Positions 33,575 to 51,414 of a stretch of 64,000 nt of DNA are shown here, in pieces; the stretch's first letter is position 1; every line of letters begins with the position of its first letter. The translations under genes and the position numbers were made by a program. Below the pieces are notes generated by a model. The model did no database searches. It was not told the origin of the DNA and was given only the letters and a program-made list of their open reading frames with translations. Source of the stretch: Liolophura sinensis (Eukaryota > Mollusca > Polyplacophora > Chitonida > Chitonidae); contig NC_088299.1 of NCBI RefSeq assembly GCF_032854445.1, forward strand, positions 10,595,608 through 10,659,607, written 5' to 3'.

Positions 33575-36500
33575 GGGATCCCGTTCTCCGAACGGGATAC
33601 CTATTGTTATTGTTCTGTTTTTTCTTATTATTATTATTATTATTTTTTTTTCACCGACTTTGTGAGCAGCAGAACTCAAACACCGTTCAACATAGAGGTC
33701 TCAAATTTTGTACACACAATCTGGCGTAGATTTTCCAGGGGTATATTTTTTGTTTTTTTCTTAAGTCACGTGGTTCGGCCGCCATATTGGATTTTGTGTA
33801 AAATCTTTAAAAATCTTCTTCTCCAGAACCACTGAACCGATCGTTTTCAAATTCGACATGCAGTTAGTAGGTCACGAGTTCTTTAAAGTTTGCGAAAATA
33901 GTTCACTTCCGGTCAAAATTCTGGAAGCTCGCTATTGGTCGAATTTGTGACGTCACAAAAAGTTCTCAAAGTTCATTTGTTCTGAACGTATTCTGATGTA
34001 TCTTGAGCTGCTGATTCTGAATCTGCTTGTATTTTTTTGGTATCTTTAAAACTTTTTGAGATATGAGCAAAAAACTCAAAAAAGTGACGTAAGTTCAATG
34101 ACCTGTAACTCGAGAACTATGGCAGCTAGAAATGTGCAACCTGCACGAAATTGTAGCCCAAGACATGCTCTTTCGAGCATTCGTCAACGGATTTCAGCTC
34201 CGATCAATAGTTTTTTCGGTAGAGGCGTTTAAATGACAACACCGTTTTTTGTTTAGAAAAGATTGGAATCCTATTGATTTAACATGGAGTTAGATGGGGA
34301 CTGGACTGGGTTTGTAGTATTTGACCTGATGCTTTCGCCTACACTGTCCGTGATCTCCTGAAACGGTTGTAGGATGACATTGATTCCAGTTCCCATCTAA
34401 CTCCAGTATTCTATTAGATGGCGTAGATATCTAACTACAACAGCAAACGACGTGGACCTGTAAAAGTTAGCTTTGTTTTGCGCAGACCTTGTCCTCTTTA
34501 CTATACGTTAAACAGGCCAGGGAGATTGACAGATATGGATATGTGCCCTGGTCCAAGTGCTGACTTTCTAACGATGGCCGAGCTATCAGTGGAGCAGTGA
34601 GTCCGTGCATGGCAGGTCGTGGATTGAGATGTGAATGTACAAACTTGCTGTTACACTGGTCGTGTTTTTGCCTTATTTCTTACAAATAGCGGACTAAGTC
34701 TGCCAAGAAACGACCGTTTTTCACTGGGCACAGCGTAGCATCATTAGGGTCGCCGATCTATTCGAGGGAATACAAATGACCGCCCGACTGCCTCAGTGAC
34801 AAACGGTGTAAGGTCGCATGGAAACATTGAAAGCCGTGTATGTGAAACATGTGTCCTTCGAACACAAAACATGAAGGGGAAAACGTCATCGATCCGATCC
34901 GGGATCCCGGCCTAGGATCTGCTATTCGCAGATCCATTCTAGTTATTATTATTATTATTCAAGTATGCAGATGACACAGCTGTTCCGTCAGTTACAGGAT
35001 GTCTTCCCCGTCACAGACGACTGGTGAGCATCATTAAGATAATATGTAGCCGAGGTGACTGATTCCTGGGAAATATTACATGCGTTCATTAAATGAATTA
35101 CATACCACGTTCACTTCACTACCGGTAAGCGACATCTGGTAGATTATAAACTTTATATCAGATTTGTCTTTGTACATCGGCCTTATCTGCGTCTTTATTT
35201 GATGGACCAATCCCTGAACAGCTAGGAAATCATCGGACGTTACAGCCGTGACGATTGGTGGAAAGGCGTCTTTCGTAGTTTCCGATAAAGAGTTCCGCAC
35301 TTCCGCGCTTTCTTGCTTTGGCCGTTTCTTGGCACTCAGGCCCAAGGCTGGCAGGATCGACCAGGCGTCTCCTTTTGGAACGTCTTGCAGCCGGTCAAAA
35401 TTTTCGGTGGGATCTTCGCTGAACTCTCCTTCGCAAAATCCTTGTAAATCGGAATCGTCAAGTCGCATATAGATCAATCCATAGATCACGCCTCTGTACA
35501 TGGCCCAAGCTAAGAACATCCACAAAATACAAGAGCCCGCCAAGTACATCCAGGGCACAGGCATTTTACGCTTAAGTTCCGCCATCTTGTCATAGTAGGC
35601 ATACTCGGGACTAGACTGTTTCTTTACCTGCATGAATAGATATAAATACACGCTTCTACATTAACAAAGCAGCTCAGAACGTTATAGATACAGGGTTTTA
35701 CAGTAACAAAGCAGCATATAGACAAAGGTGCGGGGTTTTACGGACATAAAGAAGCATATAGATAAAGATGTGGGGTTTTACAGACACAAAGCAGCTTATA
35801 GATATAGCTGTGGGGTTTTACAGTAACAAAGCAGCACATAAATAAAGATGCGGGGTTTTACAGTAACAAAGCGGCATATGGATAAAGATGCGGGGTTTTA
35901 CAGTAACAAAGTAGCCCATAGATATAGATGCGGGGTTTTACAGTAAAAAGCAGCATGCATAAATACAGTATTTCAAATTTAAAACTGTAGCTTTGACTTT
36001 TTGCACAGTTATTAATTTTACGCGTTCAATACTGATAATCGCGGTGAGAGATTCAGCCAATTGGGGACGTCCAATTGCTTTGCGTGGACTGATATTAGGT
36101 CACCAGTTCTAAACGCGATCAGCGCATCTGTATGACTTTTATAAATCAATACAAAATGGAGTGATAACGATTAGAAATTACTGAACTATCCATACTGAAC
36201 AAAGAAACTGTATGCAGATTCTTCCACCATGCAAGCCTAGTGAATTAAGCACGCTATTATAAGGGAAATAACTTAATCACTGCCACTCACATGCTGTCAG
36301 TCTTGGAGTGCAGGGTGTTTCGATGTAAATTGTACAACCAAAATGAATAAAAATACAATATCTGGATTTAATAATATGTATCAGTTTAATTCGCACGATA
36401 TTTCGCAGAAATTTAAGGCAAGCCATTTTGTAAGTACTGTATTATGACATTTAGGTTGGTGTTCTAAAGGATAGGCCAATCTTGTACGTACTGTAATGTG

Positions 36501-37518
36501 ACATATAGGTTGATTTCCTCAAGGATATTCTCATATGATTGGTCTTGCATAACAGTTTTAACGGTTAAAGTAACTCAAAACAGTTAGTTTGTTTTATGAT
36601 AAAAAGCATCAACCTGCACATTCTTGTTTAACACAAAGTATGAATAACTATGTTGATGACGTTTTGTCTTGCTCCCACATCTTCATTCTGATCTTTTTCA
36701 AAGTTCATTGCTGGCTTTATAGTTTCGACTACAAATGATAGATCGCATATTCAGGGTAGTCGTGGAATATATATTAAGATAATATTGTATATATATGTAT
36801 CTATGTTTGGGCTTTAACGTCGTACTTAACAATTTTCTGTCACATGACGTGAGGTGTGTGTACATATACTGTGTCTTGTTGTTGCAGGGCAATTCCATGC
36901 CGGCGTAATATTGGGTATCGCATGTAAGTTATATTAGCTTTTCACCATTATGTTTAATTTATATGAATCTTAAAGAACATATTGATTGGAGGGGGGGGGG
37001 GGCAGATATACATGATTGCAATTGCACATGAACGATTTATAAAATACACGAGTAGTGTAACTTCAAAAAACGAAAGGCTCATTTTGACTTCATCAGAACT
37101 CAATTCCATAATGAACTTTACAGTCAAAGCCACAAAATGCAGACGTGATGTTAAATCAACACAAAGTGTAGAGACAGGATCTGTATCGTATGTTGTGCAG
37201 CGAATGCGACCAATGCGGTCGCTGTAAGTTCAGCGACCGCTCATGCTGGCTTCCTCTCCGGCCGTAAGTGGGAAGGTCTGCCAGCAACTTGCGGATGGCC
37301 GTGGGTTTTCCCAAGGCTCTGCCCGGTTTCCTCCCACCATAATGCTGGCCACCGTCGTATAAGTGAAATATTCTTGAGTACGGCGCAAAACACAAATCAA
37401 ATAAATCAAATATATCGTACGTTGATTGAACACTTAATCTGTGGACTAATCAGTGGAACATAAGGGTTTTGATATATGAAATATATAGTAATATTGTAAC
37501 TTCACTCACCACAGACAT
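29001..37518 (-). CDS. Membrane-anchored glycosyltransferase-like protein (DUF1647-like)
   Basis: Four coding exons join in phase 0: 37518-37510 (only ATG TCT GTG), 35627-35106, 32379-32275 and 29651-29001, giving 428 aa. Residues about 26-47 are a hydrophobic signal anchor after a basic segment (ELKRKMPVPWMYLAG). An Asp/Glu/Ser-rich stem follows, then a globular part. Its conserved-looking strings are PPIVTAVTSDDF, the Cys pair RHCDC, PTHVLDWSIYSWKAVLIQ, VLWMDPSSR, MTPWLKCVL and GCHRYDQSALSI. From memory this order (IVTA...YxWKxxxI...G.vlWxD.S.R...CHRYDQSA) is typical of metazoan DUF1647-type, GT-A-like nucleotide-sugar transferase families; the exact Pfam name is uncertain. A second hydrophobic segment (residues about 390-413) near the C-terminus is odd for a type II Golgi enzyme. 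A Golgi glycosylation role is inference. Confidence 0.75.
29841..29985. repeat. Short element with perfect 16-bp inverted repeats
   Basis: CTAATTCGACTCAGAA at 29841-29856 is exactly inverted at 29970-29985. The 113-bp spacer is rich in TGAGTC-like words. It lies in an intron of the glycosyltransferase-like gene. Confidence 0.8.
30640..30760 (-). repeat. Dispersed retroelement-end repeat
   Basis: CATTCGCATACCAATTGTCT … GGGTCAATAATCGCAAGACC, AATTTCCAAACAATATTCAA; matches 19126-19210 and the inverse of 11576-11680. It lies in an intron of the glycosyltransferase-like gene. Confidence 0.55.
32275..32379 (-). CDS. Glycosyltransferase-like gene, exon 3
   Basis: Exon of 105 bp between CGTGTTTCAG and CAA|GTGAGT, phase 0 on both sides. 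It reads LSRHCDCIVRSVEETKFP then THVLDWSIYSWKAVLIQ and continues directly into exon 4 (LVLKEFGSVLWMD). It is too short to stand out as an ORF, but its splice sites, phase and family motif agree. Confidence 0.8.
32998..33240 (-). mobile_element. SINE, near full length
   Basis: TTTACTGATTGATTGGTGTT to CACGCTAACCATTAGGTCAT; diverged but all blocks are in order. Confidence 0.85.
33535..34970. mobile_element. 1.4-kb element with hairpin ends inside a TTA microsatellite
   Basis: TTA repeats flank both sides (33536-33574 and 34943-34960). Just inside the left flank is a perfect 9-bp-stem hairpin (ATCCCGTTC-TCC-GAACGGGAT, 33578-33598). Just inside the right flank is an 8-bp-stem hairpin (GGATCTGC-TATTC-GCAGATCC, 34915-34935), preceded by the 12-bp palindrome CCGGGATCCCGG. 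The interior has no long ORF. It is probably a non-autonomous mobile element that targets TTA repeats; the class is unknown. It sits in intron 2 of the glycosyltransferase-like gene. Confidence 0.65.
35106..35627 (-). CDS. Glycosyltransferase-like gene, exon 2 (anchor and stem)
   Basis: The acceptor is TATTCATGCAG|GTAAAG and the donor ACGTG|GTATGT. The exon encodes 174 residues: a cytoplasmic tail, the signal anchor, an acidic/Ser-rich stem and the start of the globular domain (PPIVTAVTSDDF, then KFIIYQMSLTGSEV). Confidence 0.8.
35692..35955. repeat. 40-bp tandem repeat, about 6.5 copies
   Basis: Unit GGGGTTTTACAGTAACAAAG plus CAGCATATAGATAAAGATGC with scattered changes. It lies in intron 1, just upstream of exon 2 of the glycosyltransferase-like gene. 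Confidence 0.92.
36805..36900 (-). repeat. Second copy of the TTTAACGTCGTAC repeat, truncated
   Basis: GGGCTTTAACGTCGTACTTA followed by ACAATTTTCTGTCACATGAC, then the TGTTGTTGCAGGGCAATTCC part; matches the 5' third of 3832-4070. It lies in intron 1 of the glycosyltransferase-like gene. Confidence 0.6.
37196..37410 (+). mobile_element. SINE, head-truncated
   Basis: GCGACCAATGCGGTCGCTGT to GCAAAACACAAATCAAATAA; opposite in orientation to the host gene, in intron 1. Confidence 0.9.
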
Positions 37519-39359
37519 CGTCCTGTCTTATTACTGTATACAAGATATTGCCTATAACTTAAACATAGGCCTTCTTCCACCCAGTTGCATGTAAGCTCCA
37601 CAAAGATATTTCCAACTTGATACTCATGTGTGCCAAGTTTAATTCTGGTACATGAACAAAACGCCCCGGGTTGGCTTATAGTGTTGCGTGAAGTTGGAAC
37701 ACGTCAGTTCACGAATAGAGGCATGACTGGGCAGGTATGGGGTAGAACGACTAATTACGGCGTGTTAACAACACGTATGTCGTCATAGAGATAGCAGTTG
37801 GCCTGTGTAAGTGTCCCGGATCAGGCGGCCAGCCGTCAAAGTCAAGGTCAGCCGTCACGGTCCTTTGATATGGCCACTCCTCACCACAGGCGATTCTACA
37901 ATAGTGGGGCTTGACACGTTACTCAAAAGCAAGTGTTTCGGGCTTGCGGAATTATGTTAGCTCAGCAGGTAAGTTGACGGGGGGTTGGGGATAAGGGTAC
38001 AATCTGGGTAGAGTATAAGCCGAAACAAAGACTTCTCACCATGTCTGTTTATTAAATAATTTATTTACACCTATGAATATATTAACGTATTTATTAACTG
38101 ATATTCTGAGAACTGATCTTAACACATGCATACATGCATAAAACACGCATCCAGAGTAAGGGACGACAATGACAATTTGTGTGCCAACTGGTCCAACATC
38201 AAAATGTGTATGGAATGCTTGAAGGAGGAAAAAAAAAGTACAAAGCTAACATCTTCTTAAGAAAGACCATTTTGTATCCAAAAATAGGAGACCTGTCTTT
38301 TTGTTTTGGGTGATTTGTCACCTAATTATATGAATTTAAGAAGTTCTGTTCTAGGGTGGGATTTTTCAGGCCATGTGATATAATGCTCTTTTTTTTTTTT
38401 TGGTTGCTTTGTTATGTTTTGTTTTCTTTTGTTTTTTTTTTCATCATTACTGGTACCTGTTAGTTACCTATAACATTACAGGACAGGTTTCACAACAGTG
38501 CGGTTTCAGGTGAAAATATGACTCACATCATAACACATGTAACAAAATATGGACCACGTGTCCATTTTATAATATGAAGATTTACCTGCACTTTTCTCGA
38601 AAAAAAAAATAAATAAATAAATACCGGCGGGCGTATTTCAGGCGCAGTTCTTCATGATCACTCTGGTCATTCTTGGTTCATTTGTCCCAATTTAAAAATA
38701 TGGCAACAACAGGTATTTGTTAAAACTTAATTCTCTTAATATTCAAGACACGGGAAGAAACTGTCTCCATAATCTTCGTTAAAGATCACTTCCATACAAC
38801 TTGATTGAAGGTTTGTTTGCCCCGCGCGCACGGGTTTCCTCATATCATTATGCCGGGGACACAACAGGCGGATTTTTACGCTTGGTGGGACAAACTTAAT
38901 CGCTCGCTAAAGGCTTTCTTGGGTTTCCCCCACTCGTAAACCTGATCGGCGTTGCAAACGTGGAAAATTCTTCTGGATGGCATGCTCAAAAATTTTCCAC
39001 TATTCCAACGGCGGCCAGGTTTATGAGTGTAGTGGAAATAAAGACAGAAGAAAGTCACGTGACTGGATCTGCCTCATCAGATAAACAAACATAAATGTTG
39101 TTCGAGACATCCAACTGATTTAACTCGCTTCAAACAATATTTCGGTCAATTCACATCGGTGTTTCCCTTGTAGCAAGCCTGTCTCAATGCTGGAAATAGT
39201 GTATCACTAAAACACCACGCCGTATTCAAGCACCGGACGCAACGCCTAATACGGTCACCAAGTACCGATACTGGACCAAAGATAAAGAAGTTCCTCGACC
39301 AGCATTGTCAATTTAAGACCTTTGACATAAGTGAGAGGCAAGAGACCCAACTTGGAATT
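37519..39359. other. Upstream of the glycosyltransferase-like gene, no gene seen
   Basis: Probably contains that gene's promoter and 5' UTR. Also has T-rich runs, a MITE end (38852-38911) and a SINE scrap (38960-39040). No ORF has splice support. Confidence 0.5.
38852..38911. mobile_element. Fragment of the MITE also found at 48246-48608
   Basis: GCCGGGGACACAACAGGCGG, ATTTTTACGCTTGGTGGGAC, AAACTTAATCGCTCGCTAAA; aligns block by block with 48246-48306. Confidence 0.7.
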
Positions 39360-39592
39360 GATTTATTTGATTGGTGTTCTATGCCCTACTTAAGAATATT
39401 TCACTTATAACACGTCGGCCAGCAATTATGGTGGGAGGGAACCAGGCAGTGCATAGGGGGAACACACGACCATTCGCAAGTTGCTGCGATCTTTCCATAT
39501 ACGGCCGGATAGGAAGTCAGCAAGAGCGATTGCATTGTTGAGAGGCTCCTGGGTCATTGCGCCGTGCTGGCGTGCTAATTACCTCCGCCCCA
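39360..39592 (-). mobile_element. SINE, near full length
   Basis: TTTATTTGATTGGTGTTCTA to GCTGGCGTGCTAATTACCTC, with body losses. Confidence 0.85.
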
Positions 39593-40662
39593 ACTTGGGC
39601 TTAATGGAAACTTGTGAAGGTAACAAATATTACCAAAAACAAAAAAAACAAAAAAAAAACAAATTCAGTCTGAGCCATTTATTTCTCCACAAGTTTCTAA
39701 ATCGTGTATCCTTGCTAATAACTTAGCCAAACATTGTGTACTATTTAGTTTTTATCACCGAGAAGAAATCTCTAGGGATGTATTCACATTTTGTCCTTTC
39801 ATATTATCATCAATGTAATACTTGTCTTACGATACCCTTATGTTCCTAGATATATTCCAGTTCCTAATGCGTCAATTCAGGACTTCGAAAGACCACTACA
39901 TAAATACTATTTAGGATTCGATATTAACACTGCGTGTTTACCTGTATGGCAACAATCCAAATTTTTCGACAAACAAAATGACATGGATGATGAAGTCTGT
40001 TTGAGATACCAAATCAGGGGAAGAGCAAAGTTTAGCGGTCCACCAGCAACTTCATTGTACTGAAACTGGTCACATGGTGGATGATATGACGTCAGTCCAT
40101 TCAAGAATCTGCTTTTCACAATTAGCATCAGAAAAGCGGGTCTACCACATGATAATCAAGAAAAATTCCCACAAACCCCTAAACTTCACACCTCCTTGAA
40201 GGTCACAGGTTTTAAATAGTACCTTCTTTCTGTCACATTCCAAGCTCACAAAAAAAATCCGGGACAACTTCCACGTTACTGACTTCCACAGAACTTCATA
40301 CATCAATATTTGTTTGACTCACTTAATAAATCAGGCACCTTTCTTAGATCAAATAATGCCACAGAAGTAAAACTAAATTCAGATGGAAAACCTGTGGTAT
40401 GACTTCAGCATAAATATCCATCATGATTCAAGGAGAAAATGCTGAAAAATCTTTCATCCATTAGAAATCAGCAAAAAATAAAATAGTATGCTTTAAAAAA
40501 AATCCCTTAACAAGTAGCACATATTAGTAAAATTACGAAGCACTAACAAAACAGCGACTATTGATGTATTGAGTAGTAGTGACAAAACACTGTACAGCTT
40601 TCTGCATGGTCTGTTCACTCGCTCATCCTTGGCAAACAGAATGTCCTGTGCAGAAAAAGGAT

Positions 40663-46911
<6,249 letters not shown>

Positions 46912-48245
46912 CTGTGGAATACAAAAACACAAATTTATGTCTAAGCTCTTAATAATGAAAGATAACACGTTTACACGTCAATATGAATTACCATGCATTC
47001 AGTAGGTTTAAAAGTAACGGAAATCTAACCTTAAATTCAAAGGTTAAAAAACAAGTAGAAGCCTTGACAGTACGCACTGACATTATCCATTTCAGCACAG
47101 GAAAGTCAGAAGTAAAAATTAGTGGCCTTTAGGTTTAACGTTTGCAAAGGTGAGGAAAAGGTACATTAGTCACGTAAGGCAGGTTATCGGATACACTGGA
47201 GTTCACGGGTCAGTCCTTTCATTTTGAATTAAATTCACACTGAGAAGCAGAATTTCGCTTTACACAAATTATATCCTTGGAAAAGCAAGAGAACAGAACC
47301 GGTCCATTAACCCGAACTTAAAATAAATCCTGCAGACTACATGCAGTAGAGACATCCTCCTCTATTAAGGACTGAAGCCACGAAGGTAGACAAATGTGTT
47401 CATGATTTCTCAAGGTAAGAAAGTGACAAATTGTCCACTGAATTCTTCAGTCCTTTCAGCTCCTTTACTTGGTACAACAGTAATGTACAAACAAGCCCTT
47501 GTTTGTTTTTAAGGGAGATCCTGAACTAATGCCTGGTTAACTTCGAAACTCTCCATTAATCATTTCCAGAAGGCCCACCTGTCCTATACAAAACACGTAT
47601 AAAACAAATGTGGCTTTCACATGGGAGAGTGACCGCAGGCATGCCATGAGAGGAAATTCGGTAGAGCCGTATTGAAATATACTGCTGTTTAAAGGTGAAT
47701 TTTAAGACTACATGTAACTTTCTTCCACAAGATGCCTTGAGGAATAGCTTGGCACAATTTTAACTACAAAACACAACAAAAAGTTGAAAGACAACCAGTG
47801 TGATTTTTGCCCAATACTGCCCCCCTGTGAACTACTGTCTGTGTTGCCCGGAAATATGATTCATATCAAAAATCAATTGTTTAAATGGTGCAAATCTCTT
47901 TTTGTAATTTGCTTTGCTCCTGAGGAGCTTAATGCCTTTTCCAGCCCTGTGTTTCACTTCCCTGAATAACATACATCTTTCTGATCATGATATGAATTCC
48001 TTTGTCGCTAATTTGAGACTATGGACCCATGCATGAAGTGAACAAAAATTTATGAAAAGGGTTTTCTCCTAATCACTGGGCTAAAAATTTGCTGGTTTTT
48101 AGATGAATACCACGTTCATAAATAAAATTTATAATTTTTCTGTCCTCTCACTGTATCAAAATGATTATCTAGAGATCGTCAATTCCAACAGAAACAAAAC
48201 AAGGAAAGGAATTTAGTGGTTTGTTTCACATGACAAAAACCTAAA

Positions 48246-48608
48246 GCGGGGAACACACTAGGTGGACTTTTTCCGCTTGTAGGGATGAACTTAATCCCTC
48301 GCGAAATATTCTGTCAATATTACAAGCACAATTTCAGACAAACTAGGTGGATTTTTCTGTTGATCGTTGTCAGTAGATCATGTCATGTGACCTATTAAAC
48401 CATGTGACACAAAACAAAATGTCACAGGTCAACACAATTTGGTGCACAAACACACTCATATATTTCTTCGCTAGTGTCTGACATGTTGATGCAAGCGAAT
48501 TTCAGGGCCGACAAGATCGCCAGCAAAATACCCTGCGTGGACACATTAGGCGGATTTTTAGAAATTCACAAAATACGTGCGGAAAAATCCATCTAGTGTG
48601 TCCCCTGC
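48246..48608. mobile_element. MITE-like element, about 30-bp TIRs, nested internal ends
   Basis: GCGGGGAACACACTAGGTGG … TTTTTCCGC (48246-48276) is inverted at 48579-48608. Two more partial end copies in the left orientation lie inside (near 48335 and 48538). No coding sequence. Located upstream of the GAPDH coding region. Confidence 0.75.
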
Positions 48609-49256
48609 TCAACAGTAAGGGCCAAACGTTTTAGTAAGATGCCTGACAGTCTACTTCTATTTTCCTTATATCTTTTTGTATAGGCTACAAGGCTACCCTG
48701 GTGAAGTAGGCAGCTACCTGCTCATTTCCCCAGAAAAGCAGCAACCCTGCAGGTTGCTGGCAACTGCCTCCAAATGAACCGCCGATCTTGTAACAAGGAG
48801 GTTGTTACAGTCATACGAGCGACCTTGACAGAGCTGGATATTATTTCTCAAGGTCAACTACAAGCACACAGGTCAGGTACAATATCAGTGGTTATCTTGC
48901 TCTTATAAGATTGATGCGCTCAGCTTGTTGGCGCGATGTCCACGCTTGGACCCACAAATAACCGTCTTACCACAAAAATTACCCACTCTACCATCATTTT
49001 TATACCAATTCGTCAAAATTCACCCAAATCTTTAGCAGACATGTCACGATGGAATTCGCTTCGCCTGCCAATCGCTTTCAGCCTTCATTATATCGAAATG
49101 TAATGTGCACTATTCATCAATGGAGTTTTTAAACAAAACAAAGATGATATCTTAAGAGATAACAAGCATCGAGATCGACAAATATCACATTACCTTCTTT
49201 TAAATTTACTTTTTCAACCTGACTACCTACCTACACGCGTGAATGGCAGACTGCTT

Positions 49257-49320
49257 ACCCGGCGAGTGCCAATGTCATCCGTCCTGCGCACTGTAACACG
49301 TGCTGAGCTCGGTCCAATTC
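49257..49320 (-). promoter_or_regulatory. GAPDH: Candidate 5' noncoding exon / promoter-proximal region of GAPDH
   Basis: The ATG exon of GAPDH starts with a splice acceptor, so an upstream noncoding exon is required. On the minus strand a good donor, CGCCG|GGTAAGC, ends at about 49257, preceded by relatively GC-rich sequence. This is the best candidate I see. The transcription start is not identifiable and other donors cannot be excluded. Confidence 0.35.
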
Positions 49321-49740
49321 CGTGTCGGATATATCCGTAAGAAATTAAGTGAGGGGTCAAGAGAGGGGAGTTTCCAGTGAAAATGCGGGGAACCAGCCAT
49401 GAGAAGGCAACTGAGATTGGCTGTCTCTGTAACAATGCTTGCATGTTGGGCTGGATACTGCAGTAACTTGTAAGGGTGAGCTGGCAAGAAAAACGCCCCG
49501 GGAGAGTCATTGTTTGAAGAAAAATACTGTGATGTTGCGTTATTTTTCCTGAGCAAAGTCAGATTTATTACGAAAATATCTTCCCAAAATCTTAATGAAA
49601 GAGTCTGTTATCAGTCAAAAGGTCCTGATATGTTCGGTAAATTCTCTGATGTCAGTACAGCCAGCTAGGCCAAATGTTTACACCCATGCAGGACGACGCT
49701 TGTGTCCACGAACAGCGACGTCGCCATGGTTGTTACGAAG

Positions 49741-49754
49741 ACGTAGCGCTACGT
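49741..49754. promoter_or_regulatory. Perfect 14-bp palindrome ACGTAGCGCTACGT
   Basis: A self-complementary CG-containing word about 0.45 kb upstream of the candidate GAPDH 5' exon, in the locally most CpG-rich stretch. A protein-binding role is speculation. Confidence 0.3.
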
Positions 49755-49975
49755 GCGCTTTGTGAAACGGGCTTCTGGTCCCAACGTCTTCATGTTTAGG
49801 CCTGTTCTGGTCCCAATGTCAACATTATGGTGTTCGTTCCAAACATGTTTGTAGTTCTGGTTCCAGCGTATGTAACCGAAGTTTCGTTTACCAATAAAAC
49901 GAACAACATTGGAATTTAAGTGAAATCTTACTTAGATTGAACAAACACATACTACAGGTTTCATTTGTTGATTCT

Positions 49976-50205
49976 ATCTATTTATTTATTTGATTGGTGT
50001 TTTACGCCGTACTCAAGAATATTTCACTCATACGACGGCGGCCAGCATTATGGTGGATGGAAACCGGGCACAGTCCGGGGGAAACTTTCCCACGTACGGC
50101 CGGAGAGGAAGCCAGCATGAGCTGGACTTGAACTCACAGCGACCGCATTGGTGAGAGAATCCTGGGTCATTACGCTGCGCTAGCACGCTAACCAACTGAG
50201 CCTTG
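49976..50205 (-). mobile_element. SINE, full length with a small body deletion
   Basis: TTTATTTATTTGATTGGTGT to CGCTAACCAACTGAGCCTTG; one of the best-preserved copies. Confidence 0.92.
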
Positions 50206-51204
50206 TTGATTCTATGACGATCACAGTGAACGATCCATGGCCTAATAATGACATTCACCATTTTATGTCCCACCAAAAGGCAAACCAATTTGCATACCGG
50301 GATGCATCTTCTCATCCATGCATATATATATAAACACAGATGCATATTAAGTTTCTCAATGCCGCACGTAGAAAAGCGACATTTTAGAAAATGAAGTACC
50401 GTAGGCCTACTTTTTAATTTAATTTTATAAAGCGTTTTTTTTATAAACCAGTCTTCGACAGGCTATTCGTGGATTCTCTCGCGCTCGATGTTGAATTATT
50501 TGGTACCTTATGTACAACCGAATCAACCAGCCACAGATACGTGGAAACGAAGCGATGTGGAAGGGAAATTACATCACCCCACAGTCCGAGGACAGCTTAA
50601 CTTCCCGTCTAACCTCCCGCCTAACGGCTTGGCTTTAACTTATTCTAGTCGGAGTGCCTTGATAGATTTCAAAAATATCACGAGTAAGTTCACGTTTTTA
50701 GAAACCGGTTTTATGCCAGCTTGCAGACCTCTTACGTCTTAATATATGAAAAGAGCTAGTGTTTACTTCTCCAATCAGCAGTTACTTTTGCCTCGTTCAT
50801 TCACCGAGATCTCTATTTCCGCAAAAAAGGTCTCACTTTAAAAACTGACTTCCCGTCTTAAAACACTTTTAAATGCGAAGCACTCTTCACACCAGAACAA
50901 GCAAAGTCATCGTGCGTTGTTAGCATGGCGCACGCAGTTCTATAGGCAGAGTTCTTGTATTATGCATCCGCTCACACACCAAGGTGCAAAATACACCTTG
51001 CAACGGTTACCACAGGTATAGGTATACCTGAAAACTTGGGATTCCTTCAAACAAAATCATTGGTCGCTGACGAGAAGGGTATAAATAAACCTGATAATGC
51101 AAGTCGGCCCACATTATTTACCATCTCTATATACAAACATTTTGAAGGAAACGTTCCCTTCGCCGTTTCATTTGCGCCGTTTGATTGCCACTTATTTTGT
51201 TTTG
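50206..51204. other. No gene seen
   Basis: The plus-strand frame 50488-50742 (84 codons) has no splice signals or recognisable motif. The rest is unique AT-rich sequence. Confidence 0.5.
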
Positions 51205-51412
51205 TCTATTTAGTACAGTACTTAGCAATATTTCATATACAATATCAATATTTTAGTGTGTGTAAACGGGGAAGCCCTCGAGCATGTGGCAACCCTTTCC
51301 ACATACGGCCGGAGAGGACGGCTATACGAGCTGGACTTGAACTCACAGCGACCGCAATGGTGAGAGGCCTCTGGGTCATTGTGCTGCGCTAATCACTCGG
51401 CCACAGAAGCTT
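51205..51412 (-). mobile_element. SINE, eroded tail
   Basis: Head half well kept (CATACGGCCGGAGAGGACGG to AATCACTCGGCCACAGAAGC); tail half barely recognisable. Confidence 0.75.
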
Positions 51413-51414
51413 CA

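Larger units (their letters stand above)
46912..49975. other. GAPDH upstream interval, no further gene seen
   Basis: This stretch contains the probable first intron and promoter of GAPDH and a MITE-like element (48246-48608). A perfect 14-bp palindrome lies at 49741-49754. Short ORFs here show no splice context or recognisable family. Confidence 0.5.

Noticed and set aside
33455..33835. Leu/Tyr-rich 126-codon ORF
   Set aside because: Runs through the TTA microsatellite; no coding signature.
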